Below, piece after piece: positions 1 to 5,178 of a stretch of 5,178 nucleotides of DNA (position 1 is the first letter of the stretch; each line of letters starts with the position of its first letter). Both the position numbers and the translations under genes were made by a program. This DNA comes from Bacteroidales bacterium (lineage in GTDB: Bacteria > Bacteroidota > Bacteroidia > Bacteroidales > VadinHA17): contig JALOMK010000280.1 in the NCBI GenBank assembly GCA_025455505.1, forward strand, positions 1 through 5,178, given 5' to 3'. The notes beneath the pieces were generated by a model that was not told the DNA's origin, made no database searches, and saw only the letters and a program-made list of their open reading frames with translations.

Positions 1-2
1 GG

Positions 3-185
3 ACTGCTTTTCCTCCATTTGCAACTGATCCGACGCTCCTTCTGAAGAGCTGGCAGAAGCTCCTTTCAACGAAATGTCATCTTTTCCTGCCATCACATGG
101 GTCTGAGAGAACCAGGGCTCTGGTGGAAACGGACTATTATAATAGAATCCGGGCTGACAAAGGAACCGATAAGCTCAGGTCCTGA
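3..185 (+). CDS. MBL-fold metallo-hydrolase, C-terminal fragment (5' end outside window)
   Basis: The frame is open from the left edge to a TGA at 183-185, giving 60 visible residues. The residues at about 4-33 resemble the end of an MBL-fold hydrolase: a short Pro-rich entry (FPPFATD), an amphipathic helix with a conserved Trp (LLLKSWQKLL), then a strand ending LFLPSHG, where His is the usual last metal ligand. This stretch aligns without gaps over 30 residues with the C-terminus of the complete MBL protein at 2164-2844, with about 10 identities, including the Trp and the P-x-H-G. The HxHxDH motif would lie upstream, outside the window, so family membership rests on the tail only. The two genes are too different to be a recent duplication. 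The substrate is unknown. The last ~27 residues (RTRALVETDYYN onward) are a basic, unrecognised tail. Confidence 0.68.
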   Translation, partial: TAFPPFATDPTLLLKSWQKLLSTKCHLFLPSHGSERTRALVETDYYNRIRADKGTDKLRS

Positions 186-265
186 GGCGATCCTGTAGCT
201 AAGGCATTGGCAGCAGCCTCTGATACTGCACAATAAACTCTGCAACGTCTTTATACCAAAAAACA
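186..265. other. Short intergenic stretch, no clear signal
   Basis: Eighty bases separate the MBL fragment from the next start codon. I see no convincing Bacteroidota-type promoter (TAnnTTTG), no stem with a T-run and no Shine-Dalgarno sequence. The bases just before the ATG at 266 are A-rich (ACCAAAAAACA), which is the usual translation-initiation context in this phylum and supports that start. Confidence 0.5.
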
Positions 266-931
266 ATGAAAGAGATCTCTCAAAACATTTTCAGAATAGC
301 ACTGCTGTTCATTGTCCTTTTTCTTGTTACACGGCAATTTAAAAAAGCTGATGAGAATTCTGTAGTGCACCCAAAATCCGCGGTTTATTCAAAAGGCGAT
401 GCGCCTTATTCAGTCAGAAACGAAATAATCGTACAGCTTAAGAGATTCCAGGCGGGATATACAAGCCGCGACCCGTCCTTGCTCGACAGTTTCATGGAAA
501 GCCTTTACTCAAGGGAAAACGTACTTATCATCGGAACAATGCCCCGGGAGATCTACTCAGGATATGAAAATGCTGCAAGGCTTGTAGGAACAGACTGGGA
601 ATCGTGGGGCGATTGTGTGTTCGATTGCGACAGCGCCTTCATATCCTCGGACGGAAATACAGCCTGGTTTGCAACCCGGGGCTTTGTAAGGTTTGACATG
701 TCGGGACTGCTTGTTCTCCCGCTTCGACTGACCGGTGTAATGGTCAGGGAAGGGCAGGACTGGAAATTCAGGCAGCAGCAGTTTCAGTTCGACATTGACT
801 TCTCATTTAACCTGCTCGCCATACTTGTAATCTCTGCCTGGATAGTAATAAGCATAGTACTGGTCATTATCAGGATAATTAAAAAAGCGAGAGCGGACAG
901 TCAGGCTTATTCCCCCGCGGAAATAAATTAA
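266..931 (+). CDS. Membrane-anchored NTF2/SnoaL-like domain protein
   Basis: This is a 221-residue protein with a hydrophobic segment at about 11-22, a soluble domain at about 50-178 and a second membrane segment at about 183-205 followed by a positive cluster (RIIKKAR). The soluble part reads like an NTF2-like/SnoaL-type fold: an opening helix (VQLKRFQAGYTSRDPSLLDSF), an isolated Gly-rich strand with TMPREIYSGYE, a helix with DWESWGD, and antiparallel strands ending GQDWKFRQQQFQFD. By the positive-inside rule the C-terminal tail is cytoplasmic. If both ends are cytoplasmic, the NTF2 domain sits outside the membrane. Such domains bind small ligands or act as enzymes, and no catalytic set can be assigned here. 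The gene lies 60 nt before a sigma factor remnant on the same strand, so a sensory role is possible but is only inference from position. Alternatively the first hydrophobic segment could be a cleaved signal peptide. Confidence 0.72.
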   Translation: MKEISQNIFRIALLFIVLFLVTRQFKKADENSVVHPKSAVYSKGDAPYSVRNEIIVQLKRFQAGYTSRDPSLLDSFMESLYSRENVLIIGTMPREIYSGYENAARLVGTDWESWGDCVFDCDSAFISSDGNTAWFATRGFVRFDMSGLLVLPLRLTGVMVREGQDWKFRQQQFQFDIDFSFNLLAILVISAWIVISIVLVIIRIIKKARADSQAYSPAEIN

Positions 932-954
932 ACCACTCCGTATGTAACAATTTC

Positions 955-975
955 ACCTTTAAGTGATCAAAAGGT
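955..975. repeat. Small AT-rich inverted repeat before the sigma factor gene
   Basis: ACCTTT at 955-960 is mirrored by AAAGGT at 970-975 around a 9-base spacer that contains TGATCA. It lies 24 nt after the stop of the NTF2-like gene and 17 nt before the sigma start codon. It could be a weak hairpin or a regulator site. There is no T-run, so it is a poor terminator candidate. An arm of only 6 bp can occur by chance. Confidence 0.25.
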
Positions 976-991
976 AAAATAAATCCGGGTG

Positions 992-1461
992 ATGAAGGAA
1001 GAGCTTTTCAGGAAGACTGTCGACGAGAACTATCCGAAAGTAGTAAGACTTTGTGTTAGGTATTTTGGCGACAGGGATAAAGCCCTCGACGCTGCCCAGG
1101 AAGTGTTCCTGAAAGTATGGCTGAACCTTAATACATTCAGGGGTGAGGCCGCTATCGGCACATGGATCTACCGGATTGCAACCAACGTATGCCTTACATA
1201 TTCGCGTGACGCAAAGAAGGTAATTGGTTCCGGTATCAACCTGCCCGAAACAGGCAACTTTGACCTTGCTGATGAGCAGGAGGAAGGTGACAGTGACAGG
1301 GATGAGAAGCTGCGCTTTTTCGAGGGCTTCCTGAGTAGGAACTTGACACGCGCGAAATTTCATCGGTAACAGGTTTGTCGGAAGCCAATGTAAGAACAAG
1401 GATTCACAGGATTAAGAAACAGGTAAAAAAGGAGTGGGAGGAGAAAAATGGAACTAGATGA
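992..1461 (+). pseudogene. ECF-type RNA polymerase sigma factor, disrupted by frame change and internal deletion
   Basis: From ATG 992 (a GTG directly before it at 989 is a less likely start), residues 14-72 form sigma-70 region 2: DAAQEVFLKVW at 33-43 (core binding and -10 recognition helix) and the TWIYRIATN motif near 57-65. An acidic linker follows (about 88-105). The frame then runs into a TAA at 1367-1369. From about 1342 to 1458 another frame continues region 4: LDTREISSVTGLSEANV, then RTRIHRIKKQ and a basic tail, ending at TGA 1459-1461. Family comparison puts about 14-15 residues (the dR.ii.LyleG helix of region 4.1) between the two parts, and these are absent. The lesion is therefore a deletion of 1 mod 3 bases, not a single-base slip. 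As read, it would give a 125-residue protein without promoter -35 recognition, probably inactive. An assembly error is possible. The remnant overlaps the next gene by 14 nt (1448-1461), typical of a sigma/anti-sigma pair. Confidence 0.85.
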
Positions 1462-2050
1462 TTTTAAATCTCTGAAGGTAAAAACGGCGGGAATATTAAC
1501 CGATTCTGGCCATGATGACTTGAATAACATAATGGGCCGGATCCGCTCATACATGGGAAAGAAGTGGAAGAAGGCAATAATAGTTGCTGTCGCTGACATG
1601 GCAATGGCTTTCATCTATATCTCGCTAAGCAGGACAGCCTCACCGGCATCAAAGACCGGCTTTATTATCCTGGCTGCAGGCTTTTTTGCAGGTTCGATAT
1701 ACCTTTACCTCGCGGGAAGACCCCTTTCCGACTCGGCATATTGTCGTCCCATGACAGAATTCCTTGACATTGCAGAGAAAAGATTCCGGTTTATGCGCCT
1801 GAGGGACTGGCTGATCGTTATCCCGCTGCTTCTGATACTCGGAACAGGAGGAGGTATGGTTTTTGTCGAGCGTCTCTCAAACTATACCGATAAGGTCAGT
1901 TTGCTTGCGGCCATCTGGATTGTTTTCTGGATTGGCTTATGCATATTTGCATTCATTGTAAGCAGGAAGGACTGGGAAAAGGCTTATGGGGCCATTGTTA
2001 ACGAAATCCGGGAAATGAGAAAATCATTGTCTGCTGAGACATACGATTGA
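1448..2050 (+). CDS. Four-span membrane protein, putative anti-sigma factor-like partner
   Basis: This is a 200-residue protein. The N-terminus (about 1-42) is cytoplasmic, charged and begins MELDDFKSLK, like Bacteroidota membrane proteins encoded directly after ECF sigma factors. Four hydrophobic segments follow at about 43-60, 71-89, 121-140 and 150-171, then a basic/acidic C-terminal helix (RKDWEKAYGAIVNEIREMRK). The even number of spans puts both ends in the cytoplasm. There is no HxxxCxxC zinc motif of ZAS-type anti-sigma factors, so the role is inferred from context: its ATG lies 14 nt inside the end of the sigma region 4 frame, implying translational coupling. In such pairs the membrane protein usually holds the sigma factor inactive. 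With the sigma gene broken, this protein may have lost its partner. It could also be an unrelated membrane protein. Confidence is high for a real gene and moderate for the role. Confidence 0.72.
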   Translation: MELDDFKSLKVKTAGILTDSGHDDLNNIMGRIRSYMGKKWKKAIIVAVADMAMAFIYISLSRTASPASKTGFIILAAGFFAGSIYLYLAGRPLSDSAYCRPMTEFLDIAEKRFRFMRLRDWLIVIPLLLILGTGGGMVFVERLSNYTDKVSLLAAIWIVFWIGLCIFAFIVSRKDWEKAYGAIVNEIREMRKSLSAETYD

Positions 2051-2163
2051 CATCATATTATCCCGGGCTGAGATCGGGACTAAATTCCTGACAGAATTCC
2101 AAAAGTGATCCGACCCGGTTGAAGTTTTTCAGGATCCGTTATTAATCGTAATATTGAAGTATA

Positions 2164-2844
2164 ATGGAGACGAGTATTATTTCCTTTAAACTTGGGGTTA
2201 CAAGCTGCCACCTGATTATCGGCAGGGACATAGTAATGGTTGACGCCGGCATGCCGGGGAAACTTAAGGTTTTCAAAAGGGTGCTTGCAGAAAGCCGGAT
2301 TGACCCGGCAAGAATAAAGCTTATAGTGCTGACACATTCGCACTTCGACCACTGCGGATCTGCAGCTGCAATAAGGGAATATACCGGGGCGAAGATTGCA
2401 ATACACAGGAGCGAAAGCGAATGCGTTGAAGGCGACAAAGTATTGGTCCCCAAGGGTGTAAACCTAAAGGGCAGGCTGACAAAGCCGCTTATCTTTGCTT
2501 TCAAAATACCTTTTAAGAAATTCACACCCGATATCCTGCTCGGAGATGAACCTTATCCGTTGAACGAATATGGGATTGACGGCCGGGTAGTGCACACGCC
2601 GGGTCATACGGTCGGATCGCTAAGCGTGATCCTTGGTACCGGTGAAGCACTTGTAGGCTGCATGGCTCATGATGGCTTCCCTTTCCGGCGCAGTCCGGGC
2701 TTACCGATCTATGCCCAGGATATAGAATTAATAAAAGAAAACTGGAATATGCTTTTGGGCATGGGAATCAGGAAGATATACCCGGGGCATGGTAATCCTT
2801 TCGAAGCCGGCGTGATGAAGGAAATTTTGAAATATAAATCCTGA
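2164..2844 (+). CDS. MBL-fold metallo-hydrolase (glyoxalase II-like), Cys at the bridging-Asp position
   Basis: This is a 226-residue protein of usual length for a stand-alone MBL-fold hydrolase, with no signal peptide, so probably cytoplasmic. The order is: first strands with VMVDAGMPG at 25-32, THSHFDH at 57-63 (ligands H58, H60, D62, H63), TPGHTVGS at 145-152 (H148), GCMAHDG at 165-171, and YPGHG at 206-210 (H209). Family members normally have G-D where this one has G165-C166; the Asp bridges the two metals. Cys at this place is the Zn2 ligand of class B1/B2 beta-lactamases, but H63 and the rest of the chain are of the glyoxalase/hydrolase type, so it should not be called a beta-lactamase. 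The substrate is unknown; members hydrolyse thioesters, lactones or phosphoesters. The start at ATG 2164 is preceded by AT-rich sequence without Shine-Dalgarno. It lies 54 nt before the VOC gene and may share a transcript. Confidence 0.88.
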   Translation: METSIISFKLGVTSCHLIIGRDIVMVDAGMPGKLKVFKRVLAESRIDPARIKLIVLTHSHFDHCGSAAAIREYTGAKIAIHRSESECVEGDKVLVPKGVNLKGRLTKPLIFAFKIPFKKFTPDILLGDEPYPLNEYGIDGRVVHTPGHTVGSLSVILGTGEALVGCMAHDGFPFRRSPGLPIYAQDIELIKENWNMLLGMGIRKIYPGHGNPFEAGVMKEILKYKS

Positions 2845-2898
2845 GCGAATATTGATTTAACAATATGCCGGATTGCATACATTTAAAAACTCAGCAAA

Positions 2899-3306
2899 AT
2901 GAACCAGAGACTGGCATGTGTAACACTTGTAATAGACGACTATGACAGGGCAATTGATTACTATACAAGGGTGCTAAATTTTGAGCTTGTTGAAGATACA
3001 GTGATTTCGGAACACAAGCGCTGGGTGCTTGTCAGGCCGAAAGGCTCCGGAACATGCTCCCTGCTCCTGGCCAGGGCAGCAAATCAGGAGCAACAGAAAT
3101 ACATTGGCAACCAGACCGGAGGAAGGGTATTCCTGTTTCTTAATACCGACAATTTTGAAAGAGACTACAGTAACCTTATTGAAAACAATGTTACAATTGT
3201 CAGGGAGCCAAGGGATGAACCTTACGGAAGAGTGGCAGTGTTCAGCGATATCTATGGAAATCTCTGGGACCTCATCGAACCAGTCGGCAAGCAGCTGCCC
3301 CGCTAA
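2899..3306 (+). CDS. VOC (glyoxalase/bleomycin resistance fold) family protein
   Basis: This is a 135-residue protein built of the two beta-alpha-beta-beta-beta modules of the vicinal oxygen chelate fold. Module 1 spans about 3-60 (LVIDDYDRAIDYYTRVLNF, then RWVLVRP and SLLLARA). Module 2 spans about 75-128 (RVFLFLNTDNFERDY, REPRDEPYGRVAVFSD, YGNLWDLIEP). The usual first-strand metal His is Cys7 (ACVTLVIDD) and the second-module His is Val77, so the classic divalent-metal site looks incomplete; D124 and E127 remain. From memory, close relatives with GNQTGGRVFLFL-type sequences are common and share this, so it is probably a subfamily trait rather than damage. The function could be ligand binding or a metal-independent role and cannot be named. 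The MBL gene lies 54 nt upstream. Glyoxalase I-like (VOC) and glyoxalase II-like (MBL) folds side by side are suggestive, but the lost ligands argue against a true glyoxalase pair. Confidence 0.85.
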   Translation: MNQRLACVTLVIDDYDRAIDYYTRVLNFELVEDTVISEHKRWVLVRPKGSGTCSLLLARAANQEQQKYIGNQTGGRVFLFLNTDNFERDYSNLIENNVTIVREPRDEPYGRVAVFSDIYGNLWDLIEPVGKQLPR

Positions 3307-3333
3307 AAGTCTTTTCAGCGATTAATATTTTTT
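3301..3333 (+). terminator. Candidate intrinsic terminator after the VOC gene
   Basis: CGCT at 3301-3304 pairs with AGCG at 3317-3320. The stem extends through AAAA/TTTT with one bulged C at 3316 and a 3-base loop. A run of six T follows at 3328-3333, about 7 nt after the stem. The 5' arm includes the VOC stop codon (TAA 3304-3306). The T-run is on the correct side only for rightward transcription, so it would end VOC transcripts before they read into the convergent pabA gene. The stem is short and the T-run is slightly displaced. Confidence 0.42.
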
Positions 3334-3342
3334 GAAGATGAT

Positions 3343-3969
3343 TCATTGGCAGACGTGATTCACTCTTGCTGTAAGATATGCGAGCCAGTTCCGCACGATG
3401 GCACCCGATTCGGGTGATATCCAGGATTCAGGATGGAATTGCACTCCTTTAATGTCATATTCGCGGTGCGAGAGGGCCATAATGACTCCTTCATTGTCAA
3501 GCGCTGTTATTCTGAGTTCTGATTCTCCGCAGCTAAGTTCAGGACTGTTCCCGACAGCCCATGAATGGTACAAGCCGGCCCTGAATTCAGCCTGCATTCC
3601 ATGGAAAATGTAATCTGACGGATCCGTGATCCTGACGACTGTACCGACCCCGTGCCTGACATCGTCCAGCCTTACAAGATTCAGCCCGAAAAATTCAGCT
3701 ATAGCCTGGTGCCCCAGGCAGATGCCAAGGAAACTTTTATTCATGCCGTATATCCGAAGCAATTCCTGCATCGCCGGAAACTCCCCCGGGATACCGGGTC
3801 CCGGCGAAAACAGGAACCCGTCATACTTTCCGCTTCCCGGAATATAAATCCTGTCGTTCTTTACTATATCAATAATGAAGTCACCGCTTTCCCTGACGAG
3901 CTGCACCAGGTTGAAAGTAAATGAGTCATAATTGTCGACAATCAATACAGCCGGTCTTGTTTTATTCAT
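3343..3969 (-). CDS. pabA: Aminodeoxychorismate synthase, glutamine amidotransferase subunit (PabA)
   Basis: This 208-residue class I (triad) glutamine amidotransferase hydrolyses glutamine and passes ammonia to PabB for 4-amino-4-deoxychorismate, in the cytoplasm. Visible motifs are: LIVDNYDSFTFNLVQ at 9-23, FSPGPGIPGE at 54-63 (oxyanion region), GICLGHQAIAEFFG with nucleophile C84, YHSWAV, and GVQFHPES at 175-182 with H179 and E181 completing the triad. The start is ATG at 3967-3969, because homology begins just after it (NKTRPAVLIVDNYDSF); the frame stays open upstream to 4257 but that part is antisense to pabB. An A-rich leader (CCAAAAAT) precedes this ATG. The protein is slightly longer than usual (about 190). 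Sequence alone does not separate PabA from TrpG, and it may serve both pathways; the assignment rests on the adjacent pabB and pabC. Its 3' end converges on the VOC gene with 36 nt between stops. Confidence 0.92.
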   Translation of the reverse strand: MNKTRPAVLIVDNYDSFTFNLVQLVRESGDFIIDIVKNDRIYIPGSGKYDGFLFSPGPGIPGEFPAMQELLRIYGMNKSFLGICLGHQAIAEFFGLNLVRLDDVRHGVGTVVRITDPSDYIFHGMQAEFRAGLYHSWAVGNSPELSCGESELRITALDNEGVIMALSHREYDIKGVQFHPESWISPESGAIVRNWLAYLTARVNHVCQ

Positions 3970-3976
3970 ATTTTTG
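3969..3976 (+). promoter_or_regulatory. Possible -7 element for pabB
   Basis: TATTTTTG matches the Bacteroidota -7 consensus TAnnTTTG exactly and lies 11 nt before the pabB ATG, which would leave a leader of only about 8 nt. No TTG-type -33 element is seen at the expected spacing of about 19-21 nt. The same bases, read on the other strand, are the A-rich translation leader of pabA, which may be their real role. Confidence 0.28.
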
Positions 3977-3987
3977 GCTTCCGGACG

Positions 3988-4962
3988 ATGGATGGCAAAA
4001 ATAGTATAAAAGATCAGATGAACAGCCTGGGAGGGGAGGGGATTCCCTTTGTCTTCCTGATTGATTTCGAGCTTGAGAAGCCACAGATCTTTCGGGTTGA
4101 TGAAGTCGATACGGGGAGCCTGCTTTTTGACCTGAACGGCGTAACAAACAGAAAGGGCCCGGGTGGCCATCGCCACGGACTTGAAATGAGAAGTCGTCCG
4201 CAGGACAGGGAAGAATACCTTGTTAAATTCACCAGGGTGAAGGAAGAGATAGCACATGGGAACACATACCTTCTTAATCTCACGTGTTCAACGCCGGTGG
4301 AGCTCAATTGCTCCCTTATGGACATTTATTACCTGAGCAGGGCAAGGTACAGGGTCTGGCTGAAGGATCAGTTCGTTTGCTTCTCCCCCGAAATTTTCGT
4401 CAGGATAAGTGACGGGAAAATCAGGTCGTTCCCGATGAAAGGGACTATTGATGCCGCTATCCCGGGTGCGAAGGAGCTGATCCTGAACGACCCTAAGGAA
4501 ACCGCAGAGCATTATACAATAGTCGACCTGATCAGGAATGATCTTGGCTGCGTGTCGGAAAGGGTAAGAGTGGAGCGGTTCAGGTATACCGAAACAATAG
4601 AAACCGGAAGGAGAAGTTTGTTGCAGGTGAGTTCGGAGATATCAGGTGATCTTCCCGGTGATTATTCTTCCAGGATCGGGGACATTGTTTATGCGCTTCT
4701 GCCTGCAGGTTCAGTTAGCGGAGCCCCGAAGAGGAGGACCACTGAAATCATAGCGGCCGCAGAGGGTGAAAAACGCGGATATTATACGGGTATTTTCGGA
4801 CTCTTTGACGGATCGGAACTCGACAGCTGCGTACTTATCAGGTATATTGAGGCCACGGCAAACGGATACAGATACAGGAGCGGGGGAGGTATCACCTCCT
4901 TCAGCGATCCCCGTTCGGAATACGATGAAATGACAGATAAGATATATGTCCCTGTTATTTGA
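3988..4962 (+). CDS. pabB: Aminodeoxychorismate synthase component I (PabB)
   Basis: This 324-residue enzyme of the chorismate-binding (MST) family adds ammonia from PabA to C4 of chorismate, giving 4-amino-4-deoxychorismate, the first step of p-aminobenzoate synthesis. Motifs are: PMKGTI at 149-154, YTIVDLIRNDLG at 176-187, AGSVSGAPKRRTTEII at 240-255, GYYTGIFG at 264-271 and RSGGGITSFSDPRSEYDE at 297-314. K151 in PMKGT is the lysine typical of PabB; TrpE has Ala there, so this is not an anthranilate synthase. It is short compared with E. coli PabB (about 450), lacking most of the N-terminal part, as is usual for the compact Bacteroidota form. The ATG at 3988 keeps the conserved opening (SIKDQMNSLG, then IPFVFLIDFE); ATG 4018 would remove part of it. 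It lies head to head with pabA (18 nt between start codons) and is followed by overlapping pabC. Confidence 0.94.
   Translation: MDGKNSIKDQMNSLGGEGIPFVFLIDFELEKPQIFRVDEVDTGSLLFDLNGVTNRKGPGGHRHGLEMRSRPQDREEYLVKFTRVKEEIAHGNTYLLNLTCSTPVELNCSLMDIYYLSRARYRVWLKDQFVCFSPEIFVRISDGKIRSFPMKGTIDAAIPGAKELILNDPKETAEHYTIVDLIRNDLGCVSERVRVERFRYTETIETGRRSLLQVSSEISGDLPGDYSSRIGDIVYALLPAGSVSGAPKRRTTEIIAAAEGEKRGYYTGIFGLFDGSELDSCVLIRYIEATANGYRYRSGGGITSFSDPRSEYDEMTDKIYVPVI
3996..4003 (-). promoter_or_regulatory. Possible -7 element for pabA
   Basis: On the minus strand this reads TATTTTTG, an exact TAnnTTTG match, and would start pabA transcripts about 20 nt before the pabA ATG. A CTG lies about 19 nt further upstream, one base off the TTG of a -33 element. 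The site falls inside codons 3-6 of pabB. It could simply reflect the A-rich early codons of pabB. Together with 3969-3976 it forms an 8-bp inverted repeat with a 19-nt spacer. Confidence 0.32.
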
Positions 4963-5178
4963 AACAATAAGGATCAGCGGCGGAAAGGCCCATAACCTGG
5001 AACTGCACGAGGCGAGACTCAACAGGTCGAGACGGGTACTCTTCGGCCAGAACAAGCCGCTGCGGCTTGCGGAGCACATTATTGTTCCGGATGAGCTCCC
5101 GGAGGGCATAACCAGGTGCAGAGTGATCTGCGACAGCGATATCAGGAGTGTTGAATTTACGGCTTATAATCCGGCGCA
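4946..5178 (+). CDS. pabC: Class IV aminotransferase-fold protein, probable 4-amino-4-deoxychorismate lyase (PabC), 3' end outside window
   Basis: Seventy-seven residues are visible, starting at ATG 4946, which lies inside the end of pabB (17-nt overlap with the pabB stop at 4960-4962), so translation is probably coupled. The start MSLLFETIRISGGKAHNLELH is followed by H21-E-A-R24-LNRS, the HxxR helix of fold-type IV PLP enzymes, and CRVIC at 58-62, whose Arg belongs to the conserved strand of this family. The Bacteroidota PabC-like proteins I recall open in the same way (FETI...G...NL..H..R...). The PLP lysine and the C-terminal half lie beyond the window, so activity cannot be judged. PabC converts 4-amino-4-deoxychorismate to p-aminobenzoate and pyruvate. 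From sequence alone it could be a branched-chain or D-amino acid aminotransferase relative, but the position after pabB makes PabC by far the best reading. Confidence 0.87.
   Translation, partial: MSLLFETIRISGGKAHNLELHEARLNRSRRVLFGQNKPLRLAEHIIVPDELPEGITRCRVICDSDIRSVEFTAYNPA

Noticed and set aside
1..93. Minus-strand open frame of 31 codons beginning at an ATG (91-93) and running off the left edge
   Set aside because: Its sequence is low-complexity (Ser/Ala/Glu-rich) with no recognisable feature. The plus-strand frame over the same bases reads as an MBL-fold C-terminus that aligns with the second MBL protein in the window.
989..991. GTG as the sigma factor start codon
   Set aside because: An ATG follows directly at 992 and fits the usual start of the family; the GTG would add only one residue.
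959..1399. Minus-strand 146-codon open frame across the sigma factor gene
   Set aside because: It is antisense to clear sigma region 2 and its translation has no recognisable motifs. It is long only because the sigma codons leave that frame open.
2061..2079. TCCCG/CGGGA inverted repeat after the membrane protein gene
   Set aside because: The stem is only 5 bp with a 9-base loop and no T-run after it, too weak to call a terminator.
2161..2844. Calling the MBL protein a beta-lactamase because of Cys166
   Set aside because: It has no signal peptide, has the glyoxalase-type HxHxDH with H63, and its remaining sequence is of the general hydrolase type; one residue is not enough.
2849..2866. ATATTG/CAATAT hairpin between the MBL and VOC genes
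   Set aside because: It is a 6-bp, nearly all A/T stem with no T-run, likely chance in an AT-rich gap. TACATTTA at 2878-2885 resembles a -7 element but has no -33 partner at proper spacing.
3029..3325. Plus-strand 98-codon open frame overlapping the VOC gene
   Set aside because: It is a shadow frame of a clear VOC gene; its translation shows no domain features.
3970..4257. Upstream extension of pabA by 96 codons on the minus strand
   Set aside because: It is antisense to the conserved N-terminus of pabB. Amidotransferase homology begins right after the ATG at 3967-3969.

Overview
The window looks like a piece of a Bacteroidota chromosome, probably Bacteroidales-like, with moderate GC. Three things suggest this. 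Start codons have A-rich rather than Shine-Dalgarno leaders. The short PabB and the PabC-like class IV aminotransferase are of the type I associate with that phylum. An ECF sigma factor also overlaps a multi-span membrane protein gene. No rRNA, tRNA, CRISPR, insertion sequence or phage gene was seen, and most of the region is ordinary housekeeping or accessory chromosome.

Left part (3-2050, all + strand): the 3' end of an MBL-fold hydrolase gene enters from the left edge. A membrane-anchored NTF2/SnoaL-like protein follows. Next is an ECF sigma factor gene that is broken: region 2 is intact in one frame and the region 4 helix-turn-helix continues in another, with roughly 14-15 codons apparently missing at the junction. 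The remnant overlaps by 14 nt a four-span membrane protein in the position of a cognate anti-sigma factor.

Middle (2164-3333, + strand): a complete MBL-fold metallo-hydrolase carries Cys where the family usually has the metal-bridging Asp. A VOC/glyoxalase-fold protein follows, and a hairpin plus T-run terminator candidate overlaps its stop codon.

Right part (3343-5178): this is a p-aminobenzoate (folate) synthesis locus. pabA, the glutamine amidotransferase subunit, is on the minus strand and converges on the VOC gene. pabB, the chorismate-aminating subunit, is on the plus strand and diverges from pabA with only 18 nt between the two start codons. pabC, the aminodeoxychorismate lyase, overlaps the end of pabB by 17 nt and runs off the right edge. 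PabA supplies ammonia to PabB, PabB makes 4-amino-4-deoxychorismate, and PabC splits it into p-aminobenzoate and pyruvate. The head-to-head pabA/pabB junction contains a mirrored pair of Bacteroidota-type -7 elements.

I found no convincing evidence of a wholly new system. The observations most worth checking are the broken sigma factor, the overlapping pabA/pabB start region, and the Asp-to-Cys change in the MBL protein.
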